This document shows, piece by piece, positions 7,059 through 14,041 of a DNA stretch of 19,265 nt. Under the pieces are notes generated by a model that was given only the letters and a program-made list of their open reading frames with translations, had not been told where the DNA came from and did no database searches. A program made the position numbers and the translations under genes. This DNA comes from Bacillota bacterium. GTDB lineage: Bacteria; Bacillota; Clostridia; Acetivibrionales; DSM-1351. The stretch is taken from contig JAEZKZ010000059.1 in assembly GCA_023415305.1 (NCBI GenBank), positions 1 to 19,265 of the forward strand, in the 5' to 3' direction. Position 1 is the first letter of the stretch, and the number at the start of each line of letters is the position of its first letter.

Positions 7059-10000
7059 ATGTTTGAACTGAACAACTTTGATTCTATTAAAATAGGATTA
7101 GCTTCTCCGGAAAAGGTCAGAGAATGGTCAAAAGGTGAAGTAAAAAATCCTGAAACAATTAATTATAGAACTTTAAAACCTGAAAGGGACGGTTTGTTCT
7201 GTGAAAGAATTTTCGGACCACAGAAGGACTGGGAATGCCATTGCGGTAAGTATAAAAGAATCAGATACAAGGGTATAGTATGTGACAGATGTGGAGTTGA
7301 GGTAACCCGCTCGAAGGTAAGAAGAGAGAGAATGGGTCACATCGAATTGGCTGCACCTGTTTCACACATATGGTATTTCAAAGGGATCCCCAGCAGAATG
7401 GGTTTAATTCTTGATATGTCCCCAAGATCCCTTGAAAAGATATTGTACTTTGCTTCTTATGTGGTTATTGACCCGGGACAGACACCATTGTCCAAGAAAC
7501 AGGTACTTACTGAGAAGGAATATAGAGACAGCGTTGAGAAATTCGGGCTCAGCTTCAAGGCTGCAATGGGTGCAGAAGCAGTAAAAGAACTGCTTATGGA
7601 AATTGACCTTGACAACCTCTCAAAAGAGCTGAGGAACGATCTGGCAGATTCTACAGGTCAAAAGAGAATCAGAGCTGTTAAAAGATTGGAAGTTGTAGAA
7701 GCTTTCAGATTGTCAGGCAACCGTCCTGAGTGGATGATTCTTGATGTGGTTCCGGTTATACCACCTGAATTAAGACCTATGGTTCAGCTGGACGGAGGAA
7801 GATTTGCAACCTCTGACTTGAATGACCTTTACAGAAGGGTTATTAACAGAAATAACAGATTAAAAAGACTCCTTGATTTGGGAGCTCCCGATATAATTGT
7901 TAGAAACGAAAAGCGTATGCTTCAGGAAGCTGTGGATGCGCTCATCGATAACGGAAGAAGAGGACGTCCTGTAACCGGTCCGGGTAACAGACCACTCAAG
8001 TCCTTGTCCGACATGCTTAAAGGTAAGCAGGGACGTTTCCGTCAGAACTTGCTGGGTAAGCGTGTTGACTACTCAGGACGTTCGGTTATCGTTGTTGGAC
8101 CGGACCTTAAGATATTCCAGTGCGGTTTGCCTAAGGAAATGGCACTGGAGCTGTTTAAGCCGTTTGTTATGAAAAAGCTGGTTAACGACGGTTTGGCACA
8201 CAATATCAAGAGTGCCAAGAGTATGGTTGAAAGAGTGAGAAATGAAGTTTGGGACGTACTTGAAGAAGTAATAAAGGAACATCCTGTATTGCTCAACCGT
8301 GCTCCGACACTTCACAGACTCGGTATTCAGGCATTTGAACCGGTACTTGTTGAAGGAAGGGCGTTAAAGCTTCATCCTTTGGTATGCTCAGCGTACAACG
8401 CTGACTTCGACGGTGACCAGATGGCTGTTCACGTACCATTGTCAGCAGAGGCTCAGTCAGAGGCAAGATTCCTTATGCTGTCAGCAAACAACCTGTTGGC
8501 ACCAAAGGATGGTAAGCCTATAACCGTTCCTACACAGGATATGGTTTTGGGTAGTTATTACCTGACAATAGAAAAACCCAACGAACCCGGAGACGGTAAG
8601 ATATTCTCAAGCATGGATGAAGTGCTTATGGCTTATCAGGAAGGCGTTCTTGGACTTCATGCGCAGATCAAGGTCCGTATTGATAAAGTAATTGACGGAG
8701 TAAAGAAGAGAAGTCTTATCTCTTGTACTCCCGGAAGGCTTATATTCAACGATGCAATACCTCAGGACCTGGGCTTTGTGGACAGAAGCGACCCTGATAA
8801 GCAGTTTGACTTGGAAGTCAACTTCCTGGTTGGTAAAAAGGAACTTGGAAAGATCATTGATAAATGTATCAGAGTTCACGGTACTACAAAAACAGCAGTT
8901 ATCCTTGACAAGATCAAGGCTCTGGGCTTCAAGTACTCAACCAGAGGTGCAATAACCATCAGTGTATCCGATATGGTTATACCTGAAATTAAGAAACAGT
9001 ATTTGCAGGAAACTGAAAATACAATTGATAATATAGTTAAGCAGTACAAGAGAGGTCTTATTTCCAACGAAGAAAGATACAATTCTGTTATCAGTGCGTG
9101 GACCGAGACCGGTGAAAATATTACCAAAGCTCTTATTGACAACCTTGACAGATTCAATCCTGTTTACATGATGTCTCAGTCAGGAGCGAGAGGTAATATT
9201 AACCAGATTAAGCAGCTGGCAGGTATGAGAGGTTTGATGGCCGATACCTCAGGTAAGACCATCGAGATACCAATCAAATCAAACTTCCGTGAAGGACTTA
9301 ACGTTCTGGAATTCTTTATTTCTACTCACGGTGCCAGAAAGGGTTTGGCCGATACTGCGCTCAGAACGGCTGACTCAGGTTACCTTACAAGACGTCTTGT
9401 TGACGTATCACAGGATGTTATCGTTAGAGAACTTGACTGCGGAACTGACAAAGGTATTGAAATAGGCGATGTTAAAGATGGTACTGAAGTAATTGAGCCA
9501 TTGTCAGAGAGACTTGTTGGAAGATATACAGTTGAAGACGTTACCGATCCGAACACAGGTGAAGTAATTCATCAAAAGGATGATGTAATAACTGAGAAAG
9601 TTGCAGATAAGATTGTTAAGTCTGGGTATAAGAAGATTAAGATAAGGTCTGTACTCACTTGCCACTCCGAAGTCGGAATATGTGCAAAATGTTATGGTTC
9701 AAACCTTGCTACAGGTGATGCGGTTAACGTGGGCGAAGCAGTGGGTATTATTGCAGCCCAGTCAATCGGTGAACCTGGTACACAGCTTACAATGAGAACC
9801 TTCCACACCGGTGGTGTTGCGGGTGATGATATTACACAGGGTCTCCCCCGTGTCGAGGAACTATTTGAAGCAAGAAGACCAAAGGGTCTTGCAATAATAT
9901 CCGAAATACCGGGTACTGTTAAGTTAGCTGATTCAAAGAAAAAGAGAGAGGTTATCATAACAGCAGAGGATGGTGAAACAAAATCCTATCAGATACCTTA

Positions 10001-10556
10001 TGGTTCCAGAATCAAGGTGTATGATGGAGATGTTGTGGAAGCCGGCGATGAATTGACTGAAGGTTCGGTAAATCCTCATGATATCCTTAAAATCAAGGGT
10101 ATAAGAGGAGTGCAGGCGTACCTGCTGCAGGAAGTACAGAGAGTTTACAGAATGCAGGGTGTTGATATCAACGACAAGCACATCGAAGTTATAGTAAGAC
10201 AAATGATGAGAAAAGTTAAGATAGAAGATGCCGGAGATACAAATCTGTTACCGGGTGGACTGGTTGACATATTTGAATTTGAAAGAGAAAACGCCAAGGC
10301 TGCTGAAGCGGGCTTGACACAGGCCACAGGCGAACGTACCCTGTTGGGTATTACAAAGGCATCACTTGCTACTGAATCCTTCCTGTCTGCTGCGTCCTTC
10401 CAGGAAACTACAAGAGTTCTCACCGAAGCCGCTATTAAGGGTAAGGTAGACCCACTGGTAGGTTTGAAGGAGAATGTTATCATAGGTAAGCTTATTCCTG
10501 CAGGTACAGGTATGAGCCGTTACAAGGATATCAGCATCAGTAATGTTATAGAGTAA
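7059..10556 (+). CDS. rpoC: DNA-directed RNA polymerase subunit beta'
   Basis: This is the beta' subunit carrying the catalytic magnesium site. The 1165-residue length is that of compact clostridial forms without the large insertion seen in proteobacteria. The N-terminal zinc ribbon has Cys60, Cys62, Cys75 and Cys78. NADFDGD at 447-453 supplies the three catalytic aspartates (449, 451, 453). A second cysteine cluster, CHSEVGICAKC, lies in the C-terminal half and is followed by GEAVGIIAAQSIGEPGTQLT (trigger-loop region) and MRTFHTGG. GGAAGGGAG (7041-7049) lies immediately after the rpoB stop, so the genes are one operon. A strong terminator follows 45 bp after the stop. Confidence 0.99.
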   Translation: MFELNNFDSIKIGLASPEKVREWSKGEVKNPETINYRTLKPERDGLFCERIFGPQKDWECHCGKYKRIRYKGIVCDRCGVEVTRSKVRRERMGHIELAAPVSHIWYFKGIPSRMGLILDMSPRSLEKILYFASYVVIDPGQTPLSKKQVLTEKEYRDSVEKFGLSFKAAMGAEAVKELLMEIDLDNLSKELRNDLADSTGQKRIRAVKRLEVVEAFRLSGNRPEWMILDVVPVIPPELRPMVQLDGGRFATSDLNDLYRRVINRNNRLKRLLDLGAPDIIVRNEKRMLQEAVDALIDNGRRGRPVTGPGNRPLKSLSDMLKGKQGRFRQNLLGKRVDYSGRSVIVVGPDLKIFQCGLPKEMALELFKPFVMKKLVNDGLAHNIKSAKSMVERVRNEVWDVLEEVIKEHPVLLNRAPTLHRLGIQAFEPVLVEGRALKLHPLVCSAYNADFDGDQMAVHVPLSAEAQSEARFLMLSANNLLAPKDGKPITVPTQDMVLGSYYLTIEKPNEPGDGKIFSSMDEVLMAYQEGVLGLHAQIKVRIDKVIDGVKKRSLISCTPGRLIFNDAIPQDLGFVDRSDPDKQFDLEVNFLVGKKELGKIIDKCIRVHGTTKTAVILDKIKALGFKYSTRGAITISVSDMVIPEIKKQYLQETENTIDNIVKQYKRGLISNEERYNSVISAWTETGENITKALIDNLDRFNPVYMMSQSGARGNINQIKQLAGMRGLMADTSGKTIEIPIKSNFREGLNVLEFFISTHGARKGLADTALRTADSGYLTRRLVDVSQDVIVRELDCGTDKGIEIGDVKDGTEVIEPLSERLVGRYTVEDVTDPNTGEVIHQKDDVITEKVADKIVKSGYKKIKIRSVLTCHSEVGICAKCYGSNLATGDAVNVGEAVGIIAAQSIGEPGTQLTMRTFHTGGVAGDDITQGLPRVEELFEARRPKGLAIISEIPGTVKLADSKKKREVIITAEDGETKSYQIPYGSRIKVYDGDVVEAGDELTEGSVNPHDILKIKGIRGVQAYLLQEVQRVYRMQGVDINDKHIEVIVRQMMRKVKIEDAGDTNLLPGGLVDIFEFERENAKAAEAGLTQATGERTLLGITKASLATESFLSAASFQETTRVLTEAAIKGKVDPLVGLKENVIIGKLIPAGTGMSRYKDISISNVIE

Positions 10557-10601
10557 CAGCAGTTTTCTCAAAATAAGTAATTATTATTAATATAATTAAT
10601 G

Positions 10602-10644
10602 CAAAAGCGGAGACAGGTAAAACCTGATCTCCGCTTTTGTTTTT
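10602..10644 (+). terminator. Strong Rho-independent terminator after rpoC
   Basis: CAAAAGCGGAGA (10602-10613) pairs with TCTCCGCTTTTG (10628-10639), and CAGGT (10614-10618) with ACCTG (10622-10626), leaving one bulged A. The stem has 17 pairs and a 3-nt loop. It is followed by TTTTT, so the unit ends here. The A-rich 5' side makes it potentially bidirectional. Confidence 0.95.
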
Positions 10645-10684
10645 GTGTAATGAGAAATAAAATTAAAAAAGATAAAATAGATAC

Positions 10685-10713
10685 TTGTATTTGAGTGTAA
10701 TAATATGTATTAT
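10685..10713 (+). promoter_or_regulatory. Promoter of the LacI-family repressor gene
   Basis: TTGTAT (10685-10690) and TATTAT (10708-10713) are 17 bases apart. The predicted start near 10720 places the palindrome at 10722-10733 in the first transcribed bases, a classic roadblock or start-site operator position. Confidence 0.55.
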
Positions 10714-10721
10714 ATAACTGT

Positions 10722-10733
10722 AGAAACGTTTCT
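10722..10733 (+). promoter_or_regulatory. LacI-family operator O1
   Basis: AGAAACGTTTCT is a perfect 12-bp palindrome with the central CG typical of LacI/GalR operators. It lies between the promoter and the AGGAGA ribosome binding site of the repressor gene, implying negative autoregulation. The same core recurs at 11826-11837. It lacks the TG/CA ends of the CcpA cre consensus. Confidence 0.8.
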
Positions 10734-10751
10734 TTGAAGGAGAAAATTAAA

Positions 10752-11795
10752 ATGGCAAGCATAAAGGATGTAGCAGCTAAAGCAGGGGTGTCAATATCTA
10801 CTGTATCATATGTGATAAACAATACTAAATATGTAAGTGATGAACTGAAAAAGAAAGTAAACGATGCTATAAATGAATTAGAATATGAGGTAGACCCTGT
10901 TGCAAGAAGCCTTAAAAGCAAGAAAACAAAGACTATTGGTGTTGTTATTACCAATATAAATAGAATTTTTTTTCCACAGTTAATAAAAGGAATTCAAGAT
11001 TACGCTATTAAAAATGGATATAGCTTAGCTTTTTATAATACAAATGATAATTTTGATGATGAAAAGAAATTTGTACAAATGCTAGAAAGCACATGGGTGG
11101 ATGGTATTATTATTGACTCAGTGTCTGAACAGCAAAATGAAAAGTATTACAAGCATTTATCCTCACTTGGTAATGACAAAAAGAAGATACCTGTAGTCAG
11201 TATAGAAAGACGTCTTGATATGTATGGAATCGATTCAGTTGTAGTAAATAATTGCAATGGGGGACACATTGCTACTAAACATCTCATTGATAACGGATCT
11301 AAAAATGTTGTATTTATTTCTGGTCCTGCTTCATCATGTATTGTAAATGATAGAATTGCAGGGTATAAAGAGGAGCTTGCGAAAGAAAACATAACTTTTG
11401 AAATGGTAGTCGGTGGAGATTTTTCGCCTCTTAGCGGATATAATGCTATGAAAGAAATTTTACTCGATGGAACAAATATAGATGGTATATTTGCAGCCAA
11501 TGACCAGATGGCAATTGGAGCGATCAAAGCTATTAAAGAAAATGGTCTTAGAATACCGGAAGATATTAAGATTATAGGATTTGATAATACATTTGTAGCA
11601 TCTATAGTGGAGCCTTCCTTAACTACTATAAATGTACCAAAATATAAAATGGGCTCATCAGCTGCAGAGCTATTGATAGAAAGAATTAAAGGAAATAATG
11701 CAGATACTATAGTTATAGAATTACCGATTAATCTTATAATAAGGCAATCGACAGACCTTAGAGGAGAAAAAAATTGGGATTTACTTGGTTGGTAG
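10752..11795 (+). CDS. LacI-family transcriptional repressor of the pentose operon
   Basis: The protein has 347 residues from ATG 10752, preceded by AGGAGA (10738-10743); an in-frame TTG at 10734 overlaps the operator and lacks a ribosome binding site. The N-terminal helix-turn-helix is MASIKDVAAKAGVSISTVSY and the hinge helix includes VARSLKSKKT near 49-58. The rest is a periplasmic-binding-protein-like ligand domain from TIGVVITNINRIFFPQLIKG to the C-terminus, including the family motif IFAANDQMAIGAIKAIKENG followed by RIPEDIKIIGFDN. Palindromic sites bracket the gene, predicting control of itself and of the downstream catabolic genes. The inducer is not visible from sequence; a pentose, ketopentose or its phosphate is inferred from context. 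The C-terminal tail LRGEKNWDLLGW extends slightly beyond the usual RQST end. Confidence 0.93.
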   Translation: MASIKDVAAKAGVSISTVSYVINNTKYVSDELKKKVNDAINELEYEVDPVARSLKSKKTKTIGVVITNINRIFFPQLIKGIQDYAIKNGYSLAFYNTNDNFDDEKKFVQMLESTWVDGIIIDSVSEQQNEKYYKHLSSLGNDKKKIPVVSIERRLDMYGIDSVVVNNCNGGHIATKHLIDNGSKNVVFISGPASSCIVNDRIAGYKEELAKENITFEMVVGGDFSPLSGYNAMKEILLDGTNIDGIFAANDQMAIGAIKAIKENGLRIPEDIKIIGFDNTFVASIVEPSLTTINVPKYKMGSSAAELLIERIKGNNADTIVIELPINLIIRQSTDLRGEKNWDLLGW

Positions 11796-11822
11796 CAGTA
11801 ATAAGATAAATTTTTTAATGAA

Positions 11823-11840
11823 TAGAGAAACGTTTCTCTA
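11823..11840 (+). promoter_or_regulatory. LacI-family operator O2 of the catabolic operon
   Basis: TAGAGAAACGTTTCTCTA is a perfect 18-bp palindrome containing the O1 core. It lies 28 bp after the repressor stop and 11 bp before AGGAGG (11851-11856). Its promoter would overlap the end of the repressor gene; TTGGTA (11789-11794) with TTTAAT (11814-11819) is a weak candidate (19-base spacer). Alternatively the operon is read through from the repressor promoter and O2 acts as a roadblock. Confidence 0.85.
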
Positions 11841-11863
11841 AAAGAATATTAGGAGGTTTAAGC

Positions 11864-11959
11864 GTGAAAAAATTAAGATACAGCAGTAAGTTGGCCACGT
11901 ACCTCCACGATAATTTCATTATTATTTGTGCCAAAAGTTGGCTTGGGAGGTTATTATGA
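11864..11959 (+). CDS. 31-residue leader peptide, start/stop-overlapping with the cupin gene
   Basis: A GTG at 11864 lies seven bases after a strong AGGAGG (11851-11856) and opens 31 codons. They end at TGA 11957-11959, which overlaps the next gene's start in an ATGA arrangement. The peptide begins MKKLRYSSKLATYLH, has a short hydrophobic stretch (NFIIIC) and ends WLGRLL. I do not recognise it. The coding DNA contains ACCTCC (11901-11906), an exact complement of GGAGGT in the downstream ribosome binding site, and a GCCAA (11930-11934) / TTGGC (11938-11942) hairpin just before it. Translation of this ORF could therefore open the next start site. It could instead be the remnant of a larger gene's 5' end with a basic-hydrophobic N-terminus. 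Confidence 0.5.
   Translation: MKKLRYSSKLATYLHDNFIIICAKSWLGRLL
11901..11951 (+). promoter_or_regulatory. Possible Shine-Dalgarno-sequestering structure before the cupin gene
   Basis: ACCTCC (11901-11906) is perfectly complementary to GGAGGT (11946-11951), the ribosome binding site of the cupin gene. The same hexamer could also pair with GGAGGT at 11852-11857 before the leader ORF. AAGTTGGC occurs twice (11888-11895 and 11935-11942), and GCCAA (11930-11934) can pair with either copy, giving mutually exclusive folds. Regulation is inferred. Confidence 0.35.
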
Positions 11960-13167
11960 GTAATTCAAAAGTAATCAGAGAAACATTTGAGAAGGGCGAA
12001 GGGATATTAAGGCTTGCACCTGTATTTGTTCCTAGGAGGTTTTCAAAAGCAGGGCGGAGACTTAAGCTGCACCCGGATGATTACTATGCACTTGGGATTA
12101 ATAGAGGTTCAATAAAAGAGCGGTGGTTGTCTTCTGTGATTCCTGCTATGAACGGCGAACTTGCCCCATGGGATGAGGGTATGAGCTATGTAGCACCTAC
12201 TGAAAGGGTAGAAGATAAATTTCTCTTTAAATCAGCAGTGGACGAACTAGGTGCTGAAATAATAGGGGATGAGTTAAAGTCAAAATATGGTACATGGCCT
12301 ATGTATTCGAAATTCTTTGACTATGAGGCACCGCTGTTTCATCATGTTCATCTGGACTTCGAAGCAGCTGCGAGAGTTGGAAGGTTAGGAAAGCCGGAAG
12401 CATATTATTACCCACCTCAGCTCAACAATTATTCCGGAGAATTTCCACATACATATTTTGGATTTGATCCAGATGTTACAAAGAATGAGGTAAAGCAAAG
12501 ACTTATTGATTTTGAAAAGGGAGATACCAGAATAACAGAGTTTTCCAGAGCTTACAGAATAGAACTGGGTACAGGCTGGTTCACTCCTCCCGGCGTAATA
12601 CATGCTCCAGGGTCCTATCTCACATACGAACCACAGTGGAATAGTGATGTTAACTCCGTATTTGAAAATATAGTTTCAAGCGAGGTATTTCCATACGAGA
12701 TGCTGGTAGAGAATTGCCCTGAGGATAAAAAATACGATATGGATTATGTATTGAGTCTTCTCGATTGGGAAAAGAATATTGACCCTCATTATAAAAAGAC
12801 CTTCTTCAGGCCGCCTGTTGTTTGCACATCAGACCATAAGCATATTGAAAAATGGGTTACATATGCAAATGACTATATCGCTGCAAAAGAATTGACAATA
12901 TATCCTGGACAGACAGTTGTAATTAAAGATCAGGCAGCATATGGATGTGTATTTGTACAGGGACATGGAAAATTCGGAGTGTATGATGCCGAAACACCCG
13001 TGCTGCTAAGATTTGGCCAGCTGAGTGCAGATGAATATTTTGTAAGTGAAAAAGCAGCAAAGATAGGTATAACCATTACAAATGAAAGCAAATTCGATAA
13101 TCTGGTTATGCTTAAGCACTTTGCAAATAATAATCCTGAAACACCAAGAGAAGTAAATAATGGCTAA
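11956..13167 (+). CDS. Phosphomannose-isomerase-like cupin protein, putative sugar isomerase
   Basis: The start is ATG 11956, preceded by GGGAGG (11945-11950), giving 403 residues. An upstream in-frame TTG at 11926 has no ribosome binding site and overlaps the leader ORF. The central part resembles class I phosphomannose isomerases: HHVHLDFEAA (129-138), GKPEAYYYP (145-153) and PPGVIHAPGSYLTYEPQWNS (211-230). These suggest metal ligands at His130, His132, Glu148 and His216, by analogy with the zinc site of the ManA family. A second cupin-like section spans roughly residues 300-390. It is the first enzyme gene of an operon for L-xylulose phosphate metabolism, 18 bp before the ulaE-like gene. 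An aldose-ketose isomerase making the ketopentose for the kinase would fit, but the substrate is inference. Alternatives are an epimerase or lyase of the cupin fold. Confidence 0.8.
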   Translation: MSNSKVIRETFEKGEGILRLAPVFVPRRFSKAGRRLKLHPDDYYALGINRGSIKERWLSSVIPAMNGELAPWDEGMSYVAPTERVEDKFLFKSAVDELGAEIIGDELKSKYGTWPMYSKFFDYEAPLFHHVHLDFEAAARVGRLGKPEAYYYPPQLNNYSGEFPHTYFGFDPDVTKNEVKQRLIDFEKGDTRITEFSRAYRIELGTGWFTPPGVIHAPGSYLTYEPQWNSDVNSVFENIVSSEVFPYEMLVENCPEDKKYDMDYVLSLLDWEKNIDPHYKKTFFRPPVVCTSDHKHIEKWVTYANDYIAAKELTIYPGQTVVIKDQAAYGCVFVQGHGKFGVYDAETPVLLRFGQLSADEYFVSEKAAKIGITITNESKFDNLVMLKHFANNNPETPREVNNG

Positions 13168-13185
13168 TTTCTTTAGGAGGTTTCC

Positions 13186-14019
13186 ATGAAAAATTATTTA
13201 TTAGGTTTATATGAAAAATCAATGCCTAACAACTTATCCATTAAGGATAAGTTGTTAGAGACAAAAAGTGCTGGCTTTGACTTTATGGAGATGAGCATTG
13301 ATGAAACTGATGAAAAACTTGAACGTCTTAAATGGAGTAGGAAACAGCGTTTGGAAATTGTTCAGGATATTTGGACAAGTGGTACTAAAATTTTGACAAT
13401 GTGTCTGAGCGGACATAGAAAATATCCTCTTGGAAGTGAGGATGAGAAAACAAGAGCCAGAGCTATGGAAATAATGTCGGATGCAATAGACCTTGCAACT
13501 GACTTGGGAATAAGGATTATACAGATAGCAGGGTACGATGAATACTACAACCAATCCAATGAGAAAACAAGAAAGTACTTTCTTGAAAATCTAAAGTATA
13601 GTGTAGAGATGGCTTCCAGTAAGGGTATAATTTTGGCTTTTGAAACTATGGAAACTGAGTTTATGAATACCATTCAGAAAGCTATACAATATGTCGCAGC
13701 AGTTAATTCACCATATCTTCAGGTTTATCCGGATTTAGGGAACATAACTAATGCATCCATCCATCATAATTACGATGTATATATGGATATAGCTCTTGGC
13801 AATGGGCATATTTCAGCAATGCATCTTAAGGAGACTGTTCCGGGAAAGTTTAGAGAGATTCCGTATGGTACCGGACATGTTAATTTTAAGCGTGCTATCA
13901 GTGAGGTCAGAAGAATGGGAGTTAATCTGTTTGTAGGTGAATTCTGGTACACCGGGAATGGTGATTGGCAGCAACAATTAAAATATGCAAATGAATTTTT
14001 AAGAGAAAAATTTGATTAG
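13186..14019 (+). CDS. ulaE: L-xylulose-5-phosphate 3-epimerase (UlaE/SgbU type)
   Basis: This enzyme interconverts L-xylulose 5-phosphate and L-ribulose 5-phosphate (named L-ribulose-5-phosphate 3-epimerase or hexulose-6-phosphate isomerase in some annotations). The 277-residue TIM-barrel protein is close throughout to E. coli UlaE: LGLYEKSMP near the start, FMEMSIDETDEKLERLKWSR (33-52), MCLSGHRKYPLGSEDE (72-87) and IIQIAGYDEYY (111-121). Likely metal and catalytic residues are Glu153, Asp183 in YPDLGN, His213 in AMHLKE and Glu252 in VGEFW. AGGAGG (13175-13180) lies five bases before ATG. It sits between the cupin and kinase genes, 22 bp before the latter. The codons for residues 14-25 contain a perfect 14-bp inverted repeat, described separately. 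Confidence 0.9.
   Translation: MKNYLLGLYEKSMPNNLSIKDKLLETKSAGFDFMEMSIDETDEKLERLKWSRKQRLEIVQDIWTSGTKILTMCLSGHRKYPLGSEDEKTRARAMEIMSDAIDLATDLGIRIIQIAGYDEYYNQSNEKTRKYFLENLKYSVEMASSKGIILAFETMETEFMNTIQKAIQYVAAVNSPYLQVYPDLGNITNASIHHNYDVYMDIALGNGHISAMHLKETVPGKFREIPYGTGHVNFKRAISEVRRMGVNLFVGEFWYTGNGDWQQQLKYANEFLREKFD
13226..13258 (+). repeat. Perfect 14-bp hairpin inside the 5' end of the ulaE-like gene
   Basis: CTAACAACTTATCC (13226-13239) and GGATAAGTTGTTAG (13245-13258) are exact reverse complements around the 5-base loop ATTAA. The element begins 40 bases after the start codon's A and spans codons for PNNLSIKDKLL. No T-tract follows, so it is not an intrinsic terminator. It may be an mRNA-processing, stability or translational-control element, or a protein-binding palindrome. 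Confidence 0.9.
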
Positions 14020-14041
14020 TTTTATGAGAGGATAAAAGCTT

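Noticed and set aside
10722..10733. CcpA cre site interpretation of the palindrome
   Set aside because: The site has AG/CT at its ends rather than the TG/CA of cre, and an exact extended copy flanks the local LacI-family gene, so a local operator is the better reading. Weak CcpA binding is not excluded.
10568..10954. 128-codon minus-strand frame across the rpoC terminator and the start of the repressor gene
   Set aside because: It overlaps the promoter, operator, terminator and HTH coding region of the plus-strand gene and has a low-complexity Phe/Leu/Ser composition.
11926..11955. Upstream TTG start for the cupin protein
   Set aside because: No ribosome binding site at proper distance, and it would lie within the leader ORF; ATG 11956 has GGGAGG before it.
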